Positions 35,114-44,479 are shown, counted from the stretch's first letter. The stretch is 64,000 nucleotides of DNA from Kribbella soli (GCF_004331345.1 NZ_SJJZ01000002.1:1488001-1552000), one strand, 5' to 3'. The notes: generated by a model from the sequence alone, not told the origin. Numbers and translations are program-made.

Positions 35114-36633
35114 CGAATCCCGGAAACGTGCAGCCCGCGCCAGGTCCGATCCGGACCAGTGTGCCGGCCCGTCTCGATCGGCTCCCCTGGACCGGATTCC
35201 ACTGGCGGGTGGTCATCGCGCTCGGTATCACCTGGGTGCTGGACGGCATCGAGATCACCATCGCCGGCACGATCGCCGACCGTCTCCGCGACCAGGACAG
35301 CCTGGGCTTCTCCTCCTCGCAGGTGGGGCTGGCGGCGAGTCTCTATCTGCTCGGCGAGGTGTTCGGTGCGCTGCTGTTCGGCAGGCTGACCGACAAGCTC
35401 GGCCGCCGCAAGCTCTTCCTTGCGACGCTCGGCCTGTACCTGCTCGGGAACGCACTCACCGCGTTGTCGATGAACTTCTTGTTCTTCGCCGCGACCCGGG
35501 TCATCGCCGGAGCCGGCATCGGCGGTGAGTACGCCGCGATCAACTCAGCCATCGACGAGCTGATTCCGGCGAAGTACCGCGGCCGAACGGACCTCGCCGT
35601 CAACGGAACCTACTGGCTGGGAGCGATGATCGGCGCGGCGGCGAACCTCGCCTTCCTCAACCAGAACGTCTTCGGCGTTGACCTCGGCTGGCGGATCGCT
35701 CTCCTCATCGGCCCCCTGATCGGCGTGATGATCTGGCCACTGCGGCGCCACCTCCCGGAGAGTCCGCGGTGGCTGCTCACCCACGGGCGGGTCGACGAGG
35801 CAGAGCGCATCGTCTGCGAGATCGAACGAAACACCGAGGCGAAGGGCATCGACGTGCCACCCGTCGGCGAGGACAGCGTCATCATGATCGACCCCCGGGG
35901 AGCGATCAACTACCGCGAGCTCGCGGGTGTGGTGCTACGGGACTACCGCCGCCGGTCGCTGGTCGGCCTGACACTCATGGTCACCCAGGCCTTCCTCTAC
36001 AACGCGATCTTCTTCACCTATGCGTTGATCCTCGCCGACTTCTACGGCATCCGGGGTGGCGCGGTGGCCTACTTCATCTTCCCGTTCGCCGTCGGCAACC
36101 TGCTCGGACCGATCCTTCTCGGCCAGTACTTCGACACGATCGGCCGGCGGGTGATGGTCGGCGGCACCTACGCCGTGTCCGGACTGCTGCTGTTGGTCAC
36201 CGGCTGGCTCTTCAACGACGGCGCGCTCACCGCGGTCACGCAGACGATCTTGTGGTGCGTCATCTTCTTCTTCGCCTCGGCCGCGGCGTCATCGGCGTAC
36301 CTGACTGTGAGCGAGATCTTCCCGATCGAACTTCGGGCGCAGGCGATCTCCTTCTTCTTCGCCCTGGCAGTGCTTGTCGGCGGAGTCGTTGCACCATGGC
36401 TGTTCGCGACGCTGATCGGTGACGGCGACGATCGGGGACGGGTGTTCCTCGGCTACGCCCTCGCGTCGATCCTGATGATCGTCGGTGGCCTCGTCGAGTT
36501 CGCCTGGGGCGTCAATGCCGAACAGCGCTCGCTGGAGGCAGTCGCAACGCCGCTGTCCGCCCGCGCGGCGACCGCAGCTGCCGAGAGCGGTCTCACGGGT
36601 GGTCTCACGGCACACGTTCGTCGCGGGCCTTGA
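35110..36633 (+). CDS. MFS transporter, sugar/metabolite:H+ type
   Basis: 507 residues with 12 predicted helices. MFS signatures are present: GRLTDKLGRRKLF after helix 2, ARVIAGAGIGGEY in helix 4, RHLPESPRWLLTHGRVDEAE after helix 6, and SEIFPIELRAQAISFFF in the second half. This is the layout of the sugar/metabolite subgroup. It is coupled to PrsW upstream and to the mechanosensitive channel downstream. The substrate is not evident. Confidence 0.9.
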   Translation: MTNPGNVQPAPGPIRTSVPARLDRLPWTGFHWRVVIALGITWVLDGIEITIAGTIADRLRDQDSLGFSSSQVGLAASLYLLGEVFGALLFGRLTDKLGRRKLFLATLGLYLLGNALTALSMNFLFFAATRVIAGAGIGGEYAAINSAIDELIPAKYRGRTDLAVNGTYWLGAMIGAAANLAFLNQNVFGVDLGWRIALLIGPLIGVMIWPLRRHLPESPRWLLTHGRVDEAERIVCEIERNTEAKGIDVPPVGEDSVIMIDPRGAINYRELAGVVLRDYRRRSLVGLTLMVTQAFLYNAIFFTYALILADFYGIRGGAVAYFIFPFAVGNLLGPILLGQYFDTIGRRVMVGGTYAVSGLLLLVTGWLFNDGALTAVTQTILWCVIFFFASAAASSAYLTVSEIFPIELRAQAISFFFALAVLVGGVVAPWLFATLIGDGDDRGRVFLGYALASILMIVGGLVEFAWGVNAEQRSLEAVATPLSARAATAAAESGLTGGLTAHVRRGP

Positions 36634-36635
36634 GC

Positions 36636-37772
36636 ATGGATCGAGGTTTCGGACAGCCGGCGCTCACGCTGATCATCGCGGTGGCTGTTGCCTGGCTGAC
36701 GGCATTTGCCACGGAGCGATTCGTACGCCGCAGGATACGGCGGTCAGAGGCGACGGTGTGGCTGTCGCTCGAACAGCGTTGCAGACGGACGTTCCGGATC
36801 ACTCTGATCGTCGCCGCGATCCTCTTGGCGCTGCCGTACGCAGGGCCAGGCGGGACACTCGTGCCGGTCGGGCGGCACGTCCTCGTCCTCGTTCTGATCG
36901 CGGCCGTCCTGCGGCTGCTCATTCAGTTGAGCGGCGTCTTCGAAGACGTCACCGTCGCGCGATTCGACATCGGCATCAGCGACAACCGGCGAGCTCGCAA
37001 GATTCGAACGCAGGTCGTCCTGATCCGCAGGATGACAATCGCGATCCTGGTCGTAGTGGCCGCCGCCACGGCAGTCATGACCATCCCTTCGGCACGTTCC
37101 GTCGGCGCGAGCTTCCTCGTGTCCGCAGGTGTGCTCAGCGTCGTGGTCGGTGTCGCTGCGCAGACGACGCTCGGCAACCTGCTGGCCGGTCTGCAGATCC
37201 TGCTCACCGACCCGATCCGCATCGACGACGTCGTCGTCGTGAACGATGAATGGGGTCGCATCGACGAGATCACCCTGACCTATGTCGTAGTCCGCGCCTG
37301 GGACAACCGTCGGCTCATCCTGCCGATCTCGTGGTTCACGACCAACGTTTTCCAGAACTGGACGCGGCAAGAGGCGCGGGTGGTCGGCAGCATCGTGTTG
37401 CACGTCGACTTCAGCGTTCCCGTCGAGGAGCTCCGCGCCGAGATGTACCGCCTCGTCCAGGAGTCACCGTTGTGGGACGGCCTGGACTGGGTGCTGCAGG
37501 TGGTCGACACGACTCCGTCCACGATGGTCGTCCGGGGGCTCGTGAGCTCCGCAGACGCGCCCAGCAACTGGGATCTGCGCTGCGAGGTACGCGAGAAGTT
37601 GCTGAGGTTCGTGCAAGAGCGTCACCCGGGCGCACTGCCGAAGGTACGCGCCGACGTGGTCGAATCCGCAGTACCGATCCGCTTCCCGAGCACAGACGGG
37701 CGCGTGACCCCAGCTGCGACAAGCGAGCGGCGGCCGGCCAGGAACTGGGACAGATCTGATGGGGCGAACTGA
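36636..37772 (+). CDS. Mechanosensitive ion channel, MscS family
   Basis: About 378 residues. Four or five helices are visible; the pore helix is recognisable (SFLVSAGVLSVVVGVAAQTT, then LGNLLAGLQILLTDPIRIDD), followed by the beta domain (VVVVNDEWGRIDEITLTYVV) and a cytoplasmic part. It resembles the larger MscS subgroup. The ATG at 36636 follows the MFS stop by two bases; an overlapping TTG at 36630 is possible. It should release solutes under osmotic downshock. Confidence 0.93.
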   Translation: MDRGFGQPALTLIIAVAVAWLTAFATERFVRRRIRRSEATVWLSLEQRCRRTFRITLIVAAILLALPYAGPGGTLVPVGRHVLVLVLIAAVLRLLIQLSGVFEDVTVARFDIGISDNRRARKIRTQVVLIRRMTIAILVVVAAATAVMTIPSARSVGASFLVSAGVLSVVVGVAAQTTLGNLLAGLQILLTDPIRIDDVVVVNDEWGRIDEITLTYVVVRAWDNRRLILPISWFTTNVFQNWTRQEARVVGSIVLHVDFSVPVEELRAEMYRLVQESPLWDGLDWVLQVVDTTPSTMVVRGLVSSADAPSNWDLRCEVREKLLRFVQERHPGALPKVRADVVESAVPIRFPSTDGRVTPAATSERRPARNWDRSDGAN

Positions 37773-37918
37773 ACGACCGCGCCTATGCAGACATCGGGGT
37801 CGCTTGTTCTACACGTTTGCGTGGTGACGCGGGCATCTCGTCGCGGCAGCATGGCGAAGGTTGGCGTGCCTTCGACGAACCCTCAGGTCGTCCAGCATCC
37901 ACACCAAGAGGAGACACC

Positions 37919-38368
37919 ATGACTGTCATGGCTGTGCACAGGTTCGAGCGCTTCTTCCGCGCCACGGCGGGTCTGGACGTCGACAAGGACGACCTCAAGC
38001 GCTACAGCGAGTTCGTCAGCGACAAACTGCATGATCTCCTGATGATCGGCCAGGCCACGGCGAAGGCGAACGGCCGGGACATCCTCCAGCCACGCGACCT
38101 ACCTATCACCAAGGGCTTGCAGGAGAGTATTCATGTGTTCCGCGAGGTCGACGAGGAGATCGAACTGCAGCCGATCTTGGCGCAGCTGACGAAATGGCCA
38201 CCGCTCGACGTGACTGTCAGCGAGGAGACCGAATCTCGGTTGCCCGAGGTGGTCGGAGGGCTGAGCGTCGCGCTCGCTCGCACCATCAAGGTCATCGACC
38301 CTGAGGTCAAGAATCCGCAGACAGCGCACTGGGCAGACGCCTTCCGCATCTTCGGCCTGTTGCTGTAG
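37919..38368 (+). CDS. DUF1931 family protein, double histone fold
   Basis: 149 residues with a good ribosome binding site (agaggagac). It begins MAVHRFERFFRATAGLDVDK, then DLKRYSEFVSDKLHDLLMIG and the characteristic GRDILQPRDLPITKGLQESI. This family is known from structures to hold two histone-like folds in one chain, resembling a histone dimer. Whether it packs or binds DNA is not established. It is separate from a degenerate thioredoxin gene with which it converges. Confidence 0.87.
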   Translation: MTVMAVHRFERFFRATAGLDVDKDDLKRYSEFVSDKLHDLLMIGQATAKANGRDILQPRDLPITKGLQESIHVFREVDEEIELQPILAQLTKWPPLDVTVSEETESRLPEVVGGLSVALARTIKVIDPEVKNPQTAHWADAFRIFGLLL

Positions 38369-38473
38369 CTCTGACAGCGGATCCGCTACTGCTATGCCGA
38401 GGCGGCCGCCAGATCCCTCGGCAACCCTCCGGGGTGCGGGACGCAACCGGACGGATCTGTGCCAGGTGCGGGT

Positions 38474-38929
38474 CTACCCCTGTTCACGACCCACCTGGCC
38501 GGTCAGCGCATCCTCCAGCCAATGCCTCAGTACGGCGGCCGGCGCGGCGCCGGCGTGCCGCGCGACCATCTGCCCGCCGCTCAACAGAATCAAGGTGGAG
38601 TTCGCCTGGGTCTCGAACCGCTGCGACACTGCGGGCGCGTCGCCGGCGTTGACTTTCACCAGCTTCAGCTCACCGGCCTTCTCGATCGCCAGCTTCTCGA
38701 GCACCGAGCTGACGAACCGCCAAGGTGAGCACCAGGGCACCCAGAGGTCCACCAGCACCGGCACGGTGGCGATGTCGGCGATCTGACCGAAGTCGCCGTC
38801 GCCGGCATCCACAACCCACGGCAGCGGCAGGCGGCAGTTGCCGCAGCGCGGTGCGCCCTTCGCCGCCGCCGGGACCTGGTTGCGACGCTGACACTTCGGA
38901 CATGTGACGAGTTGCGGCGCGGCTACCAT
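38474..38929 (-). CDS. Degenerate thioredoxin paralogue with zinc ribbon
   Basis: 151 residues, closely similar to the thioredoxin at 18802-19236 throughout. Both zinc-ribbon CxxC pairs are kept (CPKCQ, CGNCR). The redox motif has become PWCSPW, losing the second Cys, and the cis-Pro is gone (NSTLILL instead of IPTLMVF). It cannot perform the normal dithiol cycle. An open frame and well-preserved zinc site argue against simple decay. The region 38930-39169 has no gene I can support. Confidence 0.85.
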   Translation of the reverse strand: MVAAPQLVTCPKCQRRNQVPAAAKGAPRCGNCRLPLPWVVDAGDGDFGQIADIATVPVLVDLWVPWCSPWRFVSSVLEKLAIEKAGELKLVKVNAGDAPAVSQRFETQANSTLILLSGGQMVARHAGAAPAAVLRHWLEDALTGQVGREQG

Positions 38930-39169
38930 CTCAGCTCCGTTCCGACCTGGATCCGGCTTCGACCTTCGCTCCTGATCGTTCCCGCTACCGGCGGCTTATG
39001 CCTCGGCAACCTCGATGGTCAGGGCTTGCCGGGATCGGCGGCCTCTTCGCGAACGGTTCCACCTGTACGGCGGGCAAGCATCCCCCGAATGCGTAGTCGC
39101 CACGGCGGGTTCGCCGGATGGACCTCTCGTGGCCTCCTCCCGGTTCTGGAACATCAGGCGTGGGCTGAC

Positions 39170-39724
39170 TCACTCGTCGGCGAGTTTGCGGAGGAGGTCT
39201 GCCAGGTCGTTGTTCGCCAGGTCTGCGAAGTCGGCCAGGCCGATGTTGGCGGCTTGCCGGTGCAGATCGGTCAGCCGGCGCTCGCCAGGACGTTCGCCGA
39301 AGTGGCGCTCCCGGCTGCGGATGAACGGCCCCGCGAGCTCGACCAGCTGATCCTCGGCGAGCCGGTCACGAAGGGCGGGCAGGATCTCGGTCTCCTCGCG
39401 CCGGAAGTGGTGATCGGTCCCGTCGGCGATGTCGGTCAAGATGCTGTCGAAGACCGCGTCGTCGGGGTCGACCTGTCCCAGCCTGACAAGCAGGTCTTCG
39501 GTGCGGAGGTGTTCGCGCTGTCTACAGCCGACTCCCTCCGCACCACCGGCGTCGCGTGCCCGCGGGTAGATCACGTCCTCCTCGGCACGGTGGTGCGCGA
39601 CCAGCAGGGTGGACAAGACTGGGCGCAGCATGGGCCGGCGGTGCCGGTACCGGTCAAGCTGGTCGAACAGCCGCGCGATCTCCCGATGGTCCTGCTTGAC
39701 GAGATCGATCAGGTCTTTGCTCAT
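39170..39724 (-). CDS. Hemerythrin (HHE) domain protein
   Basis: 184 residues beginning MSKDLIDLVKQDHREIARLF. The diiron histidine pattern is clear: QDHREI, VAHHRAEEDVIYP, QREHLRTEDLL and GTDHHFRREETEILP. Bacterial members may sense or bind oxygen, nitric oxide or iron. A GGAGG site lies before the ATG. A weak copy of the stress motif is upstream. Confidence 0.9.
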   Translation of the reverse strand: MSKDLIDLVKQDHREIARLFDQLDRYRHRRPMLRPVLSTLLVAHHRAEEDVIYPRARDAGGAEGVGCRQREHLRTEDLLVRLGQVDPDDAVFDSILTDIADGTDHHFRREETEILPALRDRLAEDQLVELAGPFIRSRERHFGERPGERRLTDLHRQAANIGLADFADLANNDLADLLRKLADE

Positions 39725-39841
39725 GCCCGCCTCCCTGCTGCGATTGCCGGCCCACCTCGCCTGCCACAGGATGGAGTACTCGGCCGTACCTCGGCGGTGA
39801 GGTAATCGATCCTGACTGTAGGAGCCGAGCAGCCGCGCGCG

Positions 39842-39861
39842 AATCACAAGATCAGGTGGTT
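39842..39861 (-). promoter_or_regulatory. Weak copy 7 of the shared 20-bp motif
   Basis: Read on the minus strand this is AACCACCTGATCTTGTGATT. The 5' half matches perfectly, while the 3' half deviates (GTGATT for GGGATG). It lies 117 bases before the hemerythrin start, farther than the others. The region 39862-40124 holds no supported gene. Confidence 0.4.
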
Positions 39862-40124
39862 TCCTACTCGGCGTCCTCAGGTTTCTGCCGCGAACTGCTC
39901 GCCGGCCCCGATACCGAGCAGGTGGTGCTGACCTGCGCCCCGCAAGGGTCCGTCGCGTTCACCGGAGGGACACTCGTACGCCGCATTCGGCTCGTCGACC
40001 GCTCGGATCGGGGTGGAGCTGCCGGTAAGACAGCACGACGGGATCGACGCTGATCACAGGTACCAGGACGCCATGGCGGTACTGCGTGGCGCGGGGCAAT
40101 CGATCTGGAGAGAGGCGTGGCTCG

Positions 40125-41348
40125 ATGCACGACGTGGCACCCGTGATCAATCTGCACCACCGGGACAGGACGCTCACCCTGGCGTTCGTCTCCGCGGTGA
40201 TCGCCCTGGTGGCGACGTTCGCCGCTGTGGGGTCGACGATCCCGCTTTTCAACATCTACCGCGCCGAGGAAGGGCTCACCAACGCCGACGTCTCGCTGAC
40301 CGTCGTCGCTTACTCCGCCGCGACTCTCAGCACACTGTTGGTCCTGGGACGACTGTCCAATCACGTTGGCCGACGGCCGCTCGCGATCGCCGGCCTCGGA
40401 CTGCTCGTACTGGCGTGCCTGCTGCTCTTGAACGTGCACGACATCGGCATCCTGATTGCCGGACGGCTCCTGATGGGCCTCGGCGCCGGGCTGGGAAGCA
40501 GCACCCTCACCGCCTACATCGTCGACGCTGCGCCGACCCGGCCGGCCTGGCTGGCCTCCGTTGCTTCCAGCCAGACAGTCATGCTCGGTCTGGCCGTCGG
40601 GGCCATCGCGTCCGGTGCCTTGGTCCAGTTCGGGCCGTGGCCACGTGACCTCATCTACCTGGTAGTCATCGGCCTGCTCCTGCTGTCCGCCGCGCTCGTC
40701 GCGATCAGCCCCGAGACCGTGATCTCAACGCCGGGTGGTTGGCGATCACTGCGCCCGAGCATTCGCCTACCGGTCCGTGTCAGGCATCTGCTGCCCGTCG
40801 CGGCCGCCGTGTTCCTGGCCACCTGGGCGACCGGCGCCTTCTACCAAGCCTTCGTGCCCGCACTGGTAGAGGATCAACTGCACACCGACAACTCACTCAT
40901 CGTCGGCCTGGTGTTCGCCGCGTACATGGGCCCCAGCGCCCTGGGCGCTCCCATCGGCGGCCGGTTCTCACCGGCAGCAGCGCAACGCCTCGGAATGATG
41001 ACCTTCCTGGTCGGGTGGATCGGCATCATCACGGCGATCGCCACCGGAACGCTGGTGCTGTTCATCGCCGCAACCATCGTCGGAGGCGCCAGTCAAGGCA
41101 TCGCCATCAGCGCGGCCGTCCGGGGTCTGCTGTACGGCAGCACCCTGTCAGACCGGGCACCGATCTTTGCGGTGGTGTATCTGCTCAGCTACACCGGCGC
41201 GACCGTCCCCAGCCTCATCTCCGCCCGGCTCGCCGGCATCATCTCCGTGCCACAAATTTCCCTCGGATACGGTGGACTCGCCCTTATCGCCACGCTGTTC
41301 ACCGTCTTCGCCGCACGTAATCCGCAGACCCATAGTGTGAAAGGCTGA
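40125..41348 (+). CDS. MFS transporter, drug-efflux-like
   Basis: About 407 residues with 12 predicted helices. TLSTLLVLGRLSNHVGRRPL is the loop 2-3 motif, and GRLLMGLGAGLGSSTLTAYI is the helix 4-5 region typical of proton-driven efflux pumps. The start at MHDVAPVI follows a purine-rich site (gagagagg). It lies immediately before a broken GNAT gene. The substrate is unknown. Confidence 0.87.
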   Translation: MHDVAPVINLHHRDRTLTLAFVSAVIALVATFAAVGSTIPLFNIYRAEEGLTNADVSLTVVAYSAATLSTLLVLGRLSNHVGRRPLAIAGLGLLVLACLLLLNVHDIGILIAGRLLMGLGAGLGSSTLTAYIVDAAPTRPAWLASVASSQTVMLGLAVGAIASGALVQFGPWPRDLIYLVVIGLLLLSAALVAISPETVISTPGGWRSLRPSIRLPVRVRHLLPVAAAVFLATWATGAFYQAFVPALVEDQLHTDNSLIVGLVFAAYMGPSALGAPIGGRFSPAAAQRLGMMTFLVGWIGIITAIATGTLVLFIAATIVGGASQGIAISAAVRGLLYGSTLSDRAPIFAVVYLLSYTGATVPSLISARLAGIISVPQISLGYGGLALIATLFTVFAARNPQTHSVKG

Positions 41349-41352
41349 GTTG

Positions 41353-41610
41353 ATGAGCAACGAAGAACAGGCGTCGGCGGCCGAGGAGCTGATCGACAAC
41401 ACCGAGCAAGGCCGCTTCGAGCTCTACCGAGTGGCGATCTGGTCGGATGGCTCTACTACACCCGCCTGAGGCCCAACCGGTACGCCCTCCGGCACACTGA
41501 AGTCGAGCCGAGTCATCAGCACCAGGGCGTCGCCGGCGCCATGGTACGGCGAGTGCTCGACGAGGTCGGACCCGCGAGGGCACGATCACCAAGATCCTGC
41601 GGATCGATTC
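41353..41610 (+). pseudogene. Frameshifted GNAT (YjdJ-type) acetyltransferase remnant
   Basis: The first frame reads MSNEEQASAAEELIDNTEQG, then RFELYRVAIW and stops early. The next frame continues with VGWLYYTRLRPNRYALRHTE, then VEPSHQHQGVAGAMVRRVLD. A third frame reads TREGTITKI. Together these spell a YjdJ-type acetyltransferase with at least two frameshifts. The ATG is five bases after the MFS stop. Two intact genes with the same domain lie nearby (42399 and 44479). Confidence 0.78.
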
Positions 41611-41623
41611 ACCCTCCGTCCAC

Positions 41624-42157
41624 TCACTCGAGTTCGGCCGCACGGACGCGGTAGATCTGCATCAGCAGGCCGTAGTACTTGTCGGTCTCGCCTACCCACG
41701 CCATCCCGAGACGCCGTGCGGTCGCGCAGGCACGACGGTTCTGCGGTCGGGCGACCGCGTACAACTCGTCGATCGTCCCGGTTGCGAACGCCCAGCGCAT
41801 CAAGGCCTGGCTCGCCTCGGTCGCGAACCCTCGGCCCCAGGCCGCCGGTTCGAGTTGCCAGCCGATCTCGAAGTCTTCCTCGTACGGCGGTAACAAGCCG
41901 ATCGTCAGGCCGCCGACCACTGCACCGTCGGCTTTGCTGACGATCACCCATCGCCCGGCGGGTACGACGAGACTCTTGCCGGCCTCGATCCACGCGCGGA
42001 GCAGCAGGCGCATGGTCGCCTTGTTCGGGACCTGGTCCATCGCGGGCGCCAGCCATCGTGCCACTTCGGCAGACCCGTAGATCCGCAAGGCGGCGTCCGC
42101 GTCAGCCTCGGTCCACTCCCGAATCATGAGCCGGTCGCTCTCGATGATCACTGTCAT
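41624..42157 (-). CDS. GNAT family acetyltransferase, RimJ/RimL-like
   Basis: 177 residues beginning MTVIIESDRLMIREWTEADA, the standard RimJ/RimL opening. Acetyl-CoA site: WQLEPAAWGRGFATEASQAL. A conserved ending with NRRACATARRLGMAWVGETD. The family acetylates N-termini, antibiotics or small molecules; the target here is unknown. It converges with the broken GNAT gene. Confidence 0.87.
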   Translation of the reverse strand: MTVIIESDRLMIREWTEADADAALRIYGSAEVARWLAPAMDQVPNKATMRLLLRAWIEAGKSLVVPAGRWVIVSKADGAVVGGLTIGLLPPYEEDFEIGWQLEPAAWGRGFATEASQALMRWAFATGTIDELYAVARPQNRRACATARRLGMAWVGETDKYYGLLMQIYRVRAAELE

Positions 42158-42326
42158 ATCGCCGTCCTGTCGATCGAGGTGTTCCCCGCGCCACCGGCCC
42201 CTCCGATGCCGCAAAGAGGGCTAACCAGTCCACTTCAAGCCGCCAGTCTTGCGCGATCCGTCCCGAGAATCAGTACTCGTGACAACTTCTTGGGCAAGAA
42301 GGTAGCCGCGATGCGCCATCCAAGGG

Positions 42327-42342
42327 AGGACTATATAGTCCT
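42327..42342. promoter_or_regulatory. Perfect 16-bp palindrome AGGACTATATAGTCCT
   Basis: The palindrome is exact and AT-rich at the centre in otherwise GC-rich DNA. It lies 57 bases before the GNAT-domain gene start at 42399, at a distance fit for an operator or extended -10 region. It could be the site of the nearby TetR (43219-43857), which is inference. Confidence 0.5.
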
Positions 42343-42398
42343 TTCATGGACGGAGCAGCTCAGCAGTCCGTTCAGAGCGCAGCACAGAGGAAGTAGCG

Positions 42399-43196
42399 AT
42401 GACTGATCAGGTTCTTAGGCCCGACGGAACGGGCTTCTATCTCGCCGGTGGCGAGCTGTCCTCGACCGGCCCGGACGAGCAGACGATGACCGGCACTCCG
42501 CCGGTCGACTTCAGCGTCACCGCAGGCTTGTTCGGCAACACCGAGATCGACTTGACGCTGGCCAGCTGGAGCAGCGCACGGACGGACGACCCGGATAGCG
42601 TGCGGTCGGAAGAAGGGCGCCTGGTCCTGCCGTTGCGGACACAGCCGGTGATGCTCAACTCGCTCCCGAGCAAGGTGCGGGTGCAACTGCGTGCCGGAGC
42701 AGGCCTCCCCCAAGCCGAGGGCGCCTGGCTGCTCGTCCTTCACTTCCGCAATCGCGCGGGATCGAGCCTGACCTGGCAGGCCAGTCTTCCCACCGAGGCG
42801 TTCGGTACAGGCTGGCTGGCTCCGTTGGCCGACCTGCTGACCATCGACGACACGGAGGCCCTTGCGCAAACACCCAGCAGCACGCCGGCTTCTCCGACGA
42901 TCACTGTGGTCCACCACGCAAACGACGAGTACTACGAGCTCCTCGTCGATGGTCAACAGGCCGGGCTCCTCGTCTACCACTTGATCGGCTCGCGCCTGTC
43001 CATCACGCACACCGTCATCGAACAGACATTCCGCGGACGAGGACTTTCGTGGGTCCTGGTCGGCCGCTCTCTCGACGACATCCGCACGCAGTCCGTGACG
43101 GTCTCGAACTACTGCGCCGTCGTCAGCCGCTTCATCGAGAAGAACCCGGAGTACGCCGATATCCTCGGCGCGCCCCGGCCTGCCCCGACCTCGTAA
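42399..43196 (+). CDS. Two-domain protein with C-terminal YjdJ-type GNAT
   Basis: 265 residues. The C-terminal 90 residues form a small N-acetyltransferase domain: YYELLVDGQQAGLLVYHLIG, then IEQTFRGRGLSWVLVGRSLD with the acetyl-CoA loop, then VSNYCAVVSRFIEKNPEYAD. The N-terminal 155 residues (FYLAGGELSSTGPDEQTMTG, then KVRVQLRAGAGLPQAEGAWL) belong to no family I recognise. A site of agaggaag precedes the ATG. It converges with TetR. Confidence 0.78.
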   Translation: MTDQVLRPDGTGFYLAGGELSSTGPDEQTMTGTPPVDFSVTAGLFGNTEIDLTLASWSSARTDDPDSVRSEEGRLVLPLRTQPVMLNSLPSKVRVQLRAGAGLPQAEGAWLLVLHFRNRAGSSLTWQASLPTEAFGTGWLAPLADLLTIDDTEALAQTPSSTPASPTITVVHHANDEYYELLVDGQQAGLLVYHLIGSRLSITHTVIEQTFRGRGLSWVLVGRSLDDIRTQSVTVSNYCAVVSRFIEKNPEYADILGAPRPAPTS

Positions 43197-43218
43197 CCAG
43201 GACGGTTGCGGAAGCGTG

Positions 43219-43857
43219 CTACTTCTTGCCGGCCGGCTTTGCGTACGCCCGGACCGAGTTCATCGCCAGATCGAGGGCGACCTGCATCGGTCCGGGGTCA
43301 CGGGCGGCCTGGGCGAGAACGTACCCACCCTGGAGAGCAGCCATGATTCCCGTCGCCAGCGCTTGTGGATCAGCGGCCTTGGACAGCGCGCCGTTCGACT
43401 TCATCCGCTCGAGCGCTCCGGCCAGCAGGGAGATCCAGGACGTCAGGTGCGCCTCGAGATCGACGCGTGCTGCCTCGTCCTGGTCGGAGATCTCGGTCGA
43501 CAGTGAGCCCAGTTCACAGCCGAGCGCCCCACGACGCGCCGTGACTCGCTGGAGGATGGCCCGGCACCAGCGATCCAGTCCGCTGAACGAGTCGACCCTG
43601 CGGAGATACTGCTCCTCACGCTCGAGTACCCGGCCGCCCCGCAGTGCGATCACTGCCTGGACCAGGGCACTCTTGTCGCTGAAGTGCCGGTAGAACTGTG
43701 ACTTGCTCGTCCCACTCGCCGCGGTCACCTCGTCGAGCGTGGTCGCTGCGGCACCCTTGAGAGACATCAACTCGTCGGCTGCGGCGACGATCCGGGCTCG
43801 CGTGGCCGCGCCGCGGGCGGTCAGGCGGCGATCGAGCTCGTTCACTGTCTCGGGCAC
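43219..43857 (-). CDS. TetR family transcriptional regulator
   Basis: 212 residues. The N-terminal helix-turn-helix is typical (ATRARIVAAADELMSLKGAA, then TTLDEVTAASGTSKSQFYRH, then FSDKSALVQAV). The C-terminal ligand domain resembles the AcrR/YxaF-type subgroup. It converges with the GNAT gene at 42399 and is divergent from DUF5709; either could be its target. Confidence 0.92.
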   Translation of the reverse strand: MPETVNELDRRLTARGAATRARIVAAADELMSLKGAAATTLDEVTAASGTSKSQFYRHFSDKSALVQAVIALRGGRVLEREEQYLRRVDSFSGLDRWCRAILQRVTARRGALGCELGSLSTEISDQDEAARVDLEAHLTSWISLLAGALERMKSNGALSKAADPQALATGIMAALQGGYVLAQAARDPGPMQVALDLAMNSVRAYAKPAGKK

Positions 43858-44038
43858 GAAACGAGCTTATCGGGGCCGAGCAACGATTGCTGCCGCTTCT
43901 GGAGATGAACGGTCCGCCATCAAGGCAGGATACCCACCAGATCGCCCTGGTCCTGCTCGACGGGTAAGTACGCGTGCCGTGGCCGACACGAACCCCGTGA
44001 GGAGCCGGCACGCCGCCGGCCGGTCGGCAGGAGGACGG

Positions 44039-44479
44039 ATGAGCGAGGTCAGTCGGGAGTATTACGGCAGCTACAGCGTGGACGACGAGGACCAGCTCCA
44101 GTTCTCCGACACGCTCGACGGGCGCGGTGTCCCCGACCTTCTCGACGAGGGTTACTCGCCGCCGGAGAAGTGGTCGGCCGGTGAGGGGTTCGGCACGACT
44201 GCGGCGGAGGCGTTGCTGGGTGAGACCTTCGAACAGCGGCTTGCCCAGGAGGAGCCTGATATCGACCCGTACGCCGTGCCGCCGGAGTATGTCGACGGTC
44301 CGGAGGTCGGCCGGGAACGGGCCGGACGTCTGGTAGCTGGGGACGAGGGGTCGCACTTCGATCTCGAAGAAGAGCTGGTCGCGGCCGACGTCGGGATCGA
44401 CGGAGGCGCCGCGAGCGCCGAAGAAGCCGCGATCCACGTTGTCGACGACGAGCCGCTGGAACTCGACGAGGTCAACTGA
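44039..44479 (+). CDS. DUF5709 family protein
   Basis: 146 residues, strongly acidic and probably partly disordered. The features SVDDEDQLQFSDTLDGRGVP, then LDEGYSPPEKWSAGEGFGTT and ETFEQRLAQEEPDI match my memory of DUF5709. A gaggac site lies upstream. The TGA overlaps the start of the next gene (TGATG). No function is known. Confidence 0.82.
   Translation: MSEVSREYYGSYSVDDEDQLQFSDTLDGRGVPDLLDEGYSPPEKWSAGEGFGTTAAEALLGETFEQRLAQEEPDIDPYAVPPEYVDGPEVGRERAGRLVAGDEGSHFDLEEELVAADVGIDGGAASAEEAAIHVVDDEPLELDEVN

Noticed and set aside
38376..38390. Palindrome AGCGGATCCGCT after the DUF1931 gene as a terminator
   Set aside because: It has no loop and is too short to be convincing.
39862..40124. Plus-strand frame 39856-40053 as a gene
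   Set aside because: It begins inside the weak motif copy, has no ribosome binding site and no familiar sequence.
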